Source: Trebonia sp035294225
Lineage (GTDB): Bacteria; Actinomycetota; Actinomycetes; Streptosporangiales; Streptosporangiaceae
DNA: 64,000 nucleotides
NCBI GenBank assembly: GCA_035294225.1
Contig: DATGLH010000013.1
Location: 1 to 64,000, forward strand
Direction: 5' to 3'
Shown here: positions 1-6,472 of the stretch, in pieces
How the letters are laid out: each line of letters starts with the position of its first letter
Numbering within the stretch: position 1 is the stretch's first letter
Made by a program: the position numbers and the translations under genes
The notes under the pieces: generated by a model
Told to the model about the DNA's origin: nothing
The model's input: the letters and a program-made list of their open reading frames with translations, nothing else
Databases searched by the model: none

Positions 1-1251
1 GCCTGGGAACCGGGCAGGCAGACCGCGTCGGCCGACCGCCTCCGTGACATCGAGGCGGTGGCGGACGCGGCCCTGTCCAGGCTGGACGAGCAGACGCTGC
101 TGACAACGCTGCTGGAGCGGGTGAAGAAGGTCCTCGGCGCCGATACCGCTACCGTGCTGCTGCTGGACCGGTCCTCCAGGCACCTGATCGCGACCGCCGC
201 GAGCGGCATCGAGGAAGAGGTCCGGCAGGGAGTCCGCGTCCCGCTCGGCTCGGGCTTCGCGGGCCAGGTCGCCGCGTCGGGCAGCCCGGTCATCCTGAAT
301 CACGTCGACCACCGCACGGTGCACAACACGCTGCTCATCGACCGGGGGATCCGGTCGCTGCTGGGCGTGCCGCTGTTCGCCGGCGGCAAGGTCATCGGCG
401 TGCTGCATGTCGGCTCGCTCACCGGCCGGCAGTTCACGCCGGAGGATACGAGCCTGCTCCAGCTCGCCGCCGACCGCGCCGCGCTCGCCGTGCGCTCGAT
501 GATGGCCCAGGACGACGCGGTGGCCGCGGTGGCGCTCCATCGCAGCCTGCTCCCGGCGGCGCTGCCCGGGGTGCCCGGCCATGACCTGGCGGCACGGTAC
601 GTCACCGGCTCCGGCAATGTCGGCGGCGACTGGTATGACGTGTTCAACCTGCCGGACGGAAAGCTCGGCATCGTGGTCGGGGACGTGGCGGGGTCCGGGG
701 TGACTGCCGCGGTCATCATGGGCCGGATGCGCAGCGCGCTGCGCGCCTACGTGCTGGAAAACGAGGAGCCTGCCCACGCGCTGCGCATGCTCGACCGCAA
801 GATTCAGTACTTCGAGCCGAGCGCGATGGCCACCGTGCTGTACGGCCTGTACACGCCGGCAACAGGCGAGCTGCGGGTTTCCTCGGCAGGCCACCTCCCG
901 CCGGTCCTGGCGGCTCCGGGACGGCAAGGCGCCGGCATGCTTCCCATCCACCCTGACCCGCCCATCGGGGTCGCCGATGACCCGCGGCGGGAAGCCCGCG
1001 TGTTCGGTATCCCGCCGGGCGGCCTGCTGTGCTGTTACACCGACGGGCTGGTAGAGCGGCGGGACCGGCGCCTGGAGGAAGGCTTCGACCGTCTCACCGG
1101 TGTCATGGCCAGCCTGGTGGACGGCCGCATCGCTTCCCGGCGCTTCGTGCCGCTGGCCGAGGACGCGTGCGCCGCGGTCATGCGCGCACAGGTGGGAAAC
1201 ACCCCCGCCAGGGATGACATCGCGCTGCTCATGATGCACCGACAGCCGTGA
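1..1251 (+). CDS. GAF-SpoIIE (PP2C-type) serine phosphatase, 5' end outside window
   Basis: The reading frame is open to base 1, so the gene starts upstream and the first in-frame GTG at 58 is probably internal. The visible part begins with a GAF sensor domain (about the first 150 residues). A SpoIIE/RsbU-type phosphatase domain follows, with the metal-site motifs GGDWYDVF and VVGDVAGSG, then AGHLPPV, YTDGLVERRD and the C-terminal ARDDIALLM. Proteins of this family dephosphorylate STAS anti-anti-sigma factors in partner-switching stress or developmental circuits. A STAS gene lies 500 bp away on the other strand. Streptomycete-type homologues often carry PAS domains before the GAF, which may lie outside the window. 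The family is certain; the substrate is inferred. Confidence 0.93.
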   Translation, partial: AWEPGRQTASADRLRDIEAVADAALSRLDEQTLLTTLLERVKKVLGADTATVLLLDRSSRHLIATAASGIEEEVRQGVRVPLGSGFAGQVAASGSPVILNHVDHRTVHNTLLIDRGIRSLLGVPLFAGGKVIGVLHVGSLTGRQFTPEDTSLLQLAADRAALAVRSMMAQDDAVAAVALHRSLLPAALPGVPGHDLAARYVTGSGNVGGDWYDVFNLPDGKLGIVVGDVAGSGVTAAVIMGRMRSALRAYVLENEEPAHALRMLDRKIQYFEPSAMATVLYGLYTPATGELRVSSAGHLPPVLAAPGRQGAGMLPIHPDPPIGVADDPRREARVFGIPPGGLLCCYTDGLVERRDRRLEEGFDRLTGVMASLVDGRIASRRFVPLAEDACAAVMRAQVGNTPARDDIALLMMHRQP

Positions 1252-1260
1252 CGCGGGCCC

Positions 1261-1689
1261 CTAGTCCCAGTACGGGCGGCCGGCGTCCGCGGGGCCTGTG
1301 CCCGCGGGGCCTGCGTCCGCGGGGCCTGCCTCCCCGGGGCCTGTGCCCGCGGGGCCGAACCGTGCCCACAGCACCTCGGAGCAGAGCTGGTCGATCTGTT
1401 CCGGCTCCGGCGGCAGCGCGGCGTCCAGCATGGCGGTGAAGGCGGCGACGTCAGGATCGCCGGCGTTGGCGTCCAGCCATGCCGGGCCTACCAGGTCACG
1501 GACGGCGCGCACCAAGGCGGCCAGCAGCCCGGCGACGGCGAGAGGCTGCTCCCCCTCGCCTCCGGCCAGTGCGGCCTGGCACGCGGCGAGCTGTTCCAGC
1601 AGCACGGCGGCGCGGGTCAAGGTCAGCTCAGTGCGGCCGTGCCGTGCCGCGTACTCGGCCGCGGCGCGGGTCTTGCCGAACGGACTCAC
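1261..1689 (-). CDS. Conserved-looking hypothetical protein, helical with a Gly/Pro/Ala repeat tail
   Basis: I do not recognise a family. The 142-residue product is alpha-helical and Ala/Leu-rich for its first 110 residues and ends in degenerate GPAGTGP/GPADAG repeats encoded by a GC-rich tandem repeat. I chose GTG at 1689 rather than the in-frame GTG at 1698: AGGAG directly abuts the latter but lies about 8 bases before the former. The stop is 9 bp from the stop of the convergent phosphatase gene. It lies downstream of the STAS gene on the same strand and may belong to that transcription unit. No signal peptide or membrane segment is visible. Confidence 0.6.
   Translation of the reverse strand: MSPFGKTRAAAEYAARHGRTELTLTRAAVLLEQLAACQAALAGGEGEQPLAVAGLLAALVRAVRDLVGPAWLDANAGDPDVAAFTAMLDAALPPEPEQIDQLCSEVLWARFGPAGTGPGEAGPADAGPAGTGPADAGRPYWD
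1287..1345. repeat. GC-rich 15-bp tandem repeat inside a gene end
   Basis: About four imperfect copies of a 15-bp unit of the form GCGGGGCCTGYGYCC encode the repeating Gly-Pro-Ala tail of the minus-strand hypothetical protein. The length keeps frame, so copy-number change would only lengthen or shorten the tail. Confidence 0.75.
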
Positions 1690-1770
1690 GTGCCTCACCT
1701 CCTGCTGATCGCACTGATCTTCCGTTATCCGCCGGCTATCTGGGCACCGGCGGTTTCAGCCCCAGCGCGG

Positions 1771-2145
1771 CTAGCCGCCGTCGCCCGGGACGCCCTGGTC
1801 CCGGCGCAGGGCGTCCCGGGCCTCGGCCACGGTGCGGGCCAGCCGGATGTGCCGGTCCAGGCCGGTGATCGCCAGCAGTTGCCGGATGCGTGACTCAGCG
1901 GAGACCACGTGCAGGCTGCCGCCACAGGCCGCGGCCTGCCAGGCGGCGCGGGCCAGGGCCCTGAGGCCGGCGGCGTCGATAAACACTACCTCGCCCAGGT
2001 CCACGATCAGGGGACGCCCGCTGACGGCCAGCGCGGTGAGCTGAGCGCTCAGCCGCGGCTCGGTGGCGATGTCGATCTCCCCGGCCAGGGTGACCAGCAC
2101 GTGGCCCGGCTGGCGCCGCACCCCGATGGTCAGGAGCTGCTCCAT
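1771..2145 (-). CDS. STAS-domain anti-anti-sigma-like protein lacking the phosphorylatable serine
   Basis: This 124-residue protein is a single STAS domain of the SpoIIAA/RsbV type: beta-rich start (HVLVTLAGEIDIATEP), then the core loop LGEVVFIDAAGLRALARAA. In SpoIIAA-like proteins this loop reads D-S-S-G-L and the serine before Gly is the kinase target; here residues 58-59 are Ala-Ala. It therefore probably cannot be switched off by an RsbW/SpoIIAB kinase and would behave as a permanently active antagonist, or it has another role. ATG at 2145 is preceded by AAGGCGG. The start lies 16 bp inside the end of the upstream hypothetical gene, so the two are translationally linked. Confidence 0.88.
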   Translation of the reverse strand: MEQLLTIGVRRQPGHVLVTLAGEIDIATEPRLSAQLTALAVSGRPLIVDLGEVVFIDAAGLRALARAAWQAAACGGSLHVVSAESRIRQLLAITGLDRHIRLARTVAEARDALRRDQGVPGDGG

Positions 2146-2576
2146 GGCCGTTCGCCGCCTTCGCCTGTCCGTTCCCGGGTCAGCGCGCGGCGGGGCCGCT
2201 GCCAGGCGGGCAGCAGCGGCCGGGTGTCCGCCTCTCCCTCGGGCTTGCCGGGGACGGCGTGCGCCAGGCGGGTTATCCGGACGATCCGGCCGCCCGCGCA
2301 CTCGGCACCGCTCGCGGCGAGTCCCGGCGTGCCGGTGCCCGGCGGGGCGCCCGGCGCCGGCACCGGGGCGACCATGGCGGCCACGGCGGGGACGCCCGGG
2401 TCTGAGCGCAGGAAGGCGGGGACATCCCGCCCGGTCCCGCCGGCCATGACGGCCTCGTCGGGCTTGTCGTCCTTGCCGGCTATGGCGGCTTCGTCTGCCT
2501 TGCCGGTCATGACGGCCTTGCCGGCCTCGCCGGCCTTGGTAGTCATGACGGCTTCGTCGGCGGCCAGCGCTGTCAT
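2130..2576 (-). CDS. Hypothetical protein with Lys/Ala/Glu repeats at the N-terminus
   Basis: No family recognised. The 148-residue product starts with imperfect repeats of the type EAVMTxKAxEAGK (residues 8-45, coiled or disordered), followed by a Pro/Gly/Ala-rich middle and an Arg-rich end. Reality is supported by a strong ribosome site (GGAGGTG, 8 bases before the ATG at 2576) and by the 16-bp overlap with the STAS start. The repeats look like a slippage expansion. It is the first gene of a leftward unit whose promoter must lie in the 158-bp AT-richer region shared with the divergent AbrB-like gene. Confidence 0.55.
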   Translation of the reverse strand: MTALAADEAVMTTKAGEAGKAVMTGKADEAAIAGKDDKPDEAVMAGGTGRDVPAFLRSDPGVPAVAAMVAPVPAPGAPPGTGTPGLAASGAECAGGRIVRITRLAHAVPGKPEGEADTRPLLPAWQRPRRALTRERTGEGGERPWSSS

Positions 2577-2675
2577 CGCGATTCACCTCCGCACTGCGAA
2601 CAGCATCCAGGCAGCGGGAACGCAGGATCATCGCCGGGACGGCCCCGCGCTCCCGGCACCGCCTAAGATAGCGTC

Positions 2676-2728
2676 TTTCCAGTATTATCTATTTCCAGTT
2701 ATCCCGAATCTAAGCATTGATGTAGAGT
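2676..2728 (+). promoter_or_regulatory. Divergent control region: paired TTTCCAGT repeats and a TAGAGT -10-like box
   Basis: This is an AT-rich patch in very GC-rich surroundings. The octamer TTTCCAGT occurs at 2676-2683 and 2692-2699, exactly 16 bp apart, each followed by TATC after 0-2 bases. A TAGAGT box at 2723-2728 lies six bases before the ATG of the AbrB-like gene, the geometry of a leaderless actinobacterial promoter. The paired repeats could be an autoregulatory site for the AbrB-like protein, which is inference. No good -35 is visible. Confidence 0.4.
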
Positions 2729-2734
2729 GGGAAC

Positions 2735-2938
2735 ATGGAAAAGAGCCTAGGGTTCGTGGCCGTGCAATCCCGCGGCGGGATCATCACCATCCCCGCCGAG
2801 GCCCGCCGCGCGCTGCGCCTGGACGAGCCGGGCGCTCAGCTGGAGGTCATTCTCCGCGACAACGACCTGCTCCTCATCCCGCACCTTGCCGTCCCCCTCG
2901 GGCAGCTCAGGGACGCAGACACCCGGCCGGGGCGGTGA
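2735..2938 (+). CDS. AbrB/SpoVT/MazE-type swapped-hairpin DNA-binding protein
   Basis: This 67-residue protein carries the SpoVT-AbrB fold signature: SRGGIITIPAEARRALRL, then GAQLEVILRDNDLLLIP. The family forms dimeric swapped-hairpin barrels that bind AT-rich operators, either as transition-state regulators or as antitoxins. No toxin-sized ORF follows: the next gene is a glycosyltransferase behind its own operator-like palindrome. A chromosomal regulator is therefore more likely than an antitoxin. The start ATG at 2735 has no good SD but follows a TAGAGT box at the leaderless distance. The C-terminal 15 residues are polar and probably disordered. Confidence 0.8.
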   Translation: MEKSLGFVAVQSRGGIITIPAEARRALRLDEPGAQLEVILRDNDLLLIPHLAVPLGQLRDADTRPGR

Positions 2939-2992
2939 GGCCGCACGGGACGGCACGCGTGTGCCGCGTGTTGCGCGCGAATCTTCCGTGTG

Positions 2993-3019
2993 TTAGCCCT
3001 CTCTAGGGGAGAGCGCTAA
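2993..3019 (+). promoter_or_regulatory. CIRCE-like inverted repeat (HrcA-type operator)
   Basis: TTAGCCCTC (2993-3001), a 9-base spacer and GAGCGCTAA (3011-3019) match the CIRCE consensus TTAGCACTC-N9-GAGTGCTAA at 16 of 18 positions with exact spacing; the two deviations are symmetric (A to C and T to C). It lies 54 bp before the glycosyltransferase start, within the expected leader. CIRCE is bound by the heat-shock repressor HrcA. An alternative is a hairpin terminator for the AbrB-like gene, because the extended stem reaches 12 bp with one mismatch, but no T-tract follows. Confidence 0.6.
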
Positions 3020-3072
3020 CCCTTCAGTTCCCCAGCTCCACGTTGCTCACCTGTCAGGTAAGGAGGAAGAGC

Positions 3073-4221
3073 GTGAGCAGCCTGCACTCTGTCGGGACGC
3101 TGCGGATCGCCCTTGTCGCGCCGCCGTATTTCGAGGTGCCGCCCACCGCCTACGGCGGCGTGGAGGCCGTGGTAGCGGACCTGGCCGATGCGCTGGTGGC
3201 CAGGGGACACGAGGTCACGCTGCTAGGGGCGGGCCGCTCCGGAACGACGGCGGCATTCACCGCGGTACGGGAGCGCGCGATTCCCGAGCGGCTTGGCGAG
3301 CCGTTCCCCGAGGTGCTGTACGCCGCCCAGACGCGCCGCGTGATCGAGCGCATCGCGCGCGAGACCGGCATCGACGTGGTCCATGACCATACGCTCGCCG
3401 GCCCGTTGAACGCACCGGCCTACGCGGCGCTTGGCCTTCCGACCGTGGCGACGGTTCACGGCCCGGTGAACGAGGATCTCTACGGGTACTACCGGGCGAT
3501 AGGCAAGGATGTCCAGCTTGTGGCGATCAGCCGGCGGCAGCGCGCGCTGGCTCCGGACCTGAACTGGATCGCCACCGTGCACAACGCCCTGCGGGTGGAA
3601 TCCTGGCCGTTCCGCCGGGAGAAGGGCGACTACGCCGTGTTCCTCGGCCGGTTCTCCCCGGATAAGGCCCCGCACCTGGCGCTTGAGGCGGCCCACCGGG
3701 CGGGCGTGCCGCTGGTGCTCGCGGGCAAGTGCGCCGAGCCCGCGGAGAAGGAGTACTTCGAACGGGAGGTCGTGCCGCGGCTGACCTCCTCCGACCACGT
3801 CTTCGGCATGGCGGACGCGCGGCAGAAGCGGGAACTGCTCGCCATGGCCCGCTGCCTGCTGTTCCCGATCCGCTGGGAGGAGCCGTTCGGCATGGTGATG
3901 ATCGAGGCGATGGCGTGCGGCACGCCCGTGGTCGCGCTGCGTGCCGGCGCCGTCCCCGAGGTGGTGGACGACGGCGTCACCGGCATCATCTGCGACTCAC
4001 CCGACGCGCTACCGCAGGCGCTGCGCGACGTCCGGGACATCGACCCGGCCGCCTGCCGCGAGCGGGTCGCGCGGCACTTCAGCGCGGCCAGCCTGGCGCG
4101 CGGATATGAAGCCGCTTACCTGCGCGCCCTCGGCGCCGTCCGCACGGGAGCGGCCGCCGGGAAAGCCGCTCAGGCCGCGCCCGCCGGGCTCGTGGGGCAA
4201 GGCCGCGAGGAGGCGGCTTAA
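3073..4221 (+). CDS. Family 4 glycosyltransferase
   Basis: This 382-residue GT-B enzyme has the N-terminal donor/acceptor fold start RIALVAPPYFEVPPTAYGG, typical of GT4 proteins with a glycine-rich acceptor loop, and the C-terminal nucleotide-sugar site: VFLGRFSPDKAP, then PIRWEEPFGMVMIEAMACG (the E-x7-E motif) and GAVPEVVDDGVTG. The start is GTG at 3073, because AAGGAGG lies 7-8 bases upstream; the longer frame to 3043 has no such site. Its stop overlaps the next start by one base (TAATG), so it is co-translated with the debranching enzyme. This suggests a role in alpha-glucan or another storage/compatible-solute glycan. Acceptor unknown. Confidence 0.9.
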   Translation: MSSLHSVGTLRIALVAPPYFEVPPTAYGGVEAVVADLADALVARGHEVTLLGAGRSGTTAAFTAVRERAIPERLGEPFPEVLYAAQTRRVIERIARETGIDVVHDHTLAGPLNAPAYAALGLPTVATVHGPVNEDLYGYYRAIGKDVQLVAISRRQRALAPDLNWIATVHNALRVESWPFRREKGDYAVFLGRFSPDKAPHLALEAAHRAGVPLVLAGKCAEPAEKEYFEREVVPRLTSSDHVFGMADARQKRELLAMARCLLFPIRWEEPFGMVMIEAMACGTPVVALRAGAVPEVVDDGVTGIICDSPDALPQALRDVRDIDPAACRERVARHFSAASLARGYEAAYLRALGAVRTGAAAGKAAQAAPAGLVGQGREEAA

Positions 4222-6329
4222 TGACCGCAGACCCGTTCAACTCCCCCGCCAGGCCGGCGGGCAGCCCCGACGGAACGGTCACCCTGGTGGAGGGCACCAC
4301 GTTCTGCCTGTCCGGCCCTGCCGGCGACATCCAGCCGGGAACGTCCCACGGGTTGTTCTTCCGCGACGCCAGGCTCATCTCCCGGTGGGAGCTGCGCCTG
4401 GACGGGCAGCAGCCGGAGCCGCTGTCCGTGCTGGGCGGCGAGGCGTTCGGCGCGCGATTCGTGCTGCGCCGGCCGCCGCGCGCCGGCCAGGCCGACAGCA
4501 CGCTGCTGATCGTCCGCGAGCGGCTGGTCGGCGACGGGATGCGGGAAACGATCACCATGCGGAACATGGGCCGGGAGGTCAGCGCGGTCAACCTCGTGCT
4601 GCACGTGGACGCCGACTTCGCGGACCTGTTCGCGGTGAAGGAGGGCCGCGGCCATGGCGGCTCGGAATCGTCCGTGACCGGCAGCGGCCTGATCCTGCGT
4701 GCCCGGTCGGACGGCGGGCGGGGGGTACTGGTGAGCGCGACCGGCGACCCCGTCGCCGTGCCGGGTGCGCTCAGCTGGCGGATTACCATTCCGCCGCGCC
4801 AGGAGTGGACGACCGAAGTCCTGGTCCAGCCCACGGTCGGCAACCGCGAGGTCCCGCCTCAGTTCGGCCGCGGCCAGCGGCTGGAATCAAGCGGCCCCGC
4901 GCGCAAGATCCAGGAGTGGCGCCGGACCAGCACGGTCATCAGCAGCGAGAACCCCGCCATCGCCCAGGTGCTCGCCCGCACGGAAAGCGACCTGGGCGTA
5001 CTTCAGGTCCACGACGACCACGGCGGCTCCTTCGTGGCCGCGGGCGTGCCCTGGTTCATGACCTTGTTCGGCCGGGACAGCCTGCTGACCGCCCTGATGG
5101 CGCTCCCGCTGGACACCGGCCTCGCGGTCGGCACGCTGCAAAACCTCGCCCGCGTGCAGGGCCAGCGGTGCGATCCGTTCACCGAGGAAGAACCGGGCCG
5201 CATCGTGCACGAGCTCAGGCGGGGACCGGACAGCTCCCGCGTCCTCGGCGGCAGCCGGTACTACGGGACGATCGACGCGACCCCGCTGTTCGTCATGCTG
5301 CTCGCCGAGGCCTGGCGGTGGGGCGCCAGCGAGACGGCCGTCCGGGCGCTCCTCCCGGCCGCCGACGCCGCGCTGGCGTGGATCGAGCACTACGGCGACC
5401 GCGACGGGGACGGATTCGTGGAATACCAGCGGGCCACCGACCGCGGACTGATCAACCAGGGCTGGAAGGACAGCGCGGACGGCATCAACGACGCGGACGG
5501 GCGCATGCCCGCGCCGCCCGTCGCGCTCTGCGAGGTCCAGGGCTACGTGTACGCGGCGCTGCTCGCCCGCGCCGCGCTCGCCGCCGGGTTCGGCGAGCCG
5601 GCCGTCGCCGACCGGTGCCGCTCCCGCGCCGCCGACCTGCGGCAGCGGTTCACCGAGGCGTTCTGGCTTCCCGACCGGGGCTGCTACGCTGTCGCACTGG
5701 ACGGCGCCAAGCGGCCGCTCGACGCGGTGACCAGCAACGTCGCGCACTGCCTGTGGACCGGCATCGCTCCGGACCAGCACGCCGCCGCGATCATCGAACG
5801 GCTCGCCGCCGCGGACATGAACAGCGGTTACGGGCTGCGCACGCTGGCCGCCACCATGGGCGCCTATAACCCGATGAGCTACCACAACGGCTCGGTCTGG
5901 CCGCACGACACGGCGATCGCCGTCGCCGGCCTGCTCCGCTACTCGCACCTGCCCGGAGCGGTCGCGCTCGCCACCCAGCTGGCCGGCGGCCTGCTCGACG
6001 CCGCGGCCGCCTTCGGCGGACGGCTGCCCGAGCTGTTCTGCGGGTTCGCCCGCGATGAGTTCAGCCCGCCAGTCCCGTACCCGACGTCCTGCTCGCCGCA
6101 GGCCTGGGCGAGCGCCGCGCCGCTGCTGCTCATCCGCGCGTTCCTCGGGCTCGACCCGGACCACCCCAGCCGCACCATCGTCCTGCGCCCGAACCTCCCG
6201 GAAGGCTGGGGCACCGTCACCCTCGCCGACCTGGCCCTCGGCAAGACCGCCATCACGATCACCGCGGCCGGCAAGCACGCCGCCGTGGCCGGGCTGCCGG
6301 AGGACTGGAGATATGAGGTGCGCCGGTAG
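4221..6329 (+). CDS. Glycogen debranching enzyme-like amylo-alpha-1,6-glucosidase
   Basis: The 702-residue protein has an N-terminal beta-sandwich of the bacterial debranching type (residues 15-230, with FFRDARLISRWELRLDG). An (alpha/alpha)6 glucosidase barrel follows, with WFMTLFGRDSLLTALMALP, EEPGRIVHELRRG, YYGTIDATPLFV, NQGWKDSADG and MSYHNGSVWPHDTAIA. These belong to the amylo-alpha-1,6-glucosidase family (GH15/GH63-like clan) that removes alpha-1,6 branches. It starts in a TAATG overlap with the glycosyltransferase stop and is preceded by GAGGAGG, so the two form an operon downstream of the CIRCE-like site. The protein is probably cytoplasmic, as no signal peptide is seen. The exact substrate (glycogen or another branched glucan) is inferred. 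Confidence 0.9.
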   Translation: MTADPFNSPARPAGSPDGTVTLVEGTTFCLSGPAGDIQPGTSHGLFFRDARLISRWELRLDGQQPEPLSVLGGEAFGARFVLRRPPRAGQADSTLLIVRERLVGDGMRETITMRNMGREVSAVNLVLHVDADFADLFAVKEGRGHGGSESSVTGSGLILRARSDGGRGVLVSATGDPVAVPGALSWRITIPPRQEWTTEVLVQPTVGNREVPPQFGRGQRLESSGPARKIQEWRRTSTVISSENPAIAQVLARTESDLGVLQVHDDHGGSFVAAGVPWFMTLFGRDSLLTALMALPLDTGLAVGTLQNLARVQGQRCDPFTEEEPGRIVHELRRGPDSSRVLGGSRYYGTIDATPLFVMLLAEAWRWGASETAVRALLPAADAALAWIEHYGDRDGDGFVEYQRATDRGLINQGWKDSADGINDADGRMPAPPVALCEVQGYVYAALLARAALAAGFGEPAVADRCRSRAADLRQRFTEAFWLPDRGCYAVALDGAKRPLDAVTSNVAHCLWTGIAPDQHAAAIIERLAAADMNSGYGLRTLAATMGAYNPMSYHNGSVWPHDTAIAVAGLLRYSHLPGAVALATQLAGGLLDAAAAFGGRLPELFCGFARDEFSPPVPYPTSCSPQAWASAAPLLLIRAFLGLDPDHPSRTIVLRPNLPEGWGTVTLADLALGKTAITITAAGKHAAVAGLPEDWRYEVRR

Positions 6330-6394
6330 CGGGTACCCGCCGCCCGGTCCCGCCGCGGTGAGGGCGCCCGCGTCGCCGGGACGGGGCTGCCCGG

Positions 6395-6436
6395 CGCGCC
6401 CGGGGCCGGGGCCGGCGCGCCCGGGGCCGGGGCCGG
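6395..6436. repeat. 21-bp tandem duplication between convergent genes
   Basis: Two perfect head-to-tail copies (6395-6415 and 6416-6436) of a 21-bp unit beginning CGCGCCCGGGG. They sit in the 143-bp gap between the debranching enzyme stop and the mnhD stop. No U-rich terminator is visible there. Confidence 0.85.
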
Positions 6437-6472
6437 GAAGCCGCGGCGCACCGAGATCACCGGTGATGCCGG

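Noticed and set aside
2735..2938. Toxin-antitoxin pair for the AbrB-like protein
   Set aside because: No toxin-sized gene follows; the next gene is a glycosyltransferase behind a separate operator-like palindrome.
3941..5869. 642-codon open frame overlapping the GT4/debranching genes
   Set aside because: Typical high-GC shadow frame: Arg/Pro/Ala-rich, no domain. The real genes in other frames carry full family motifs.
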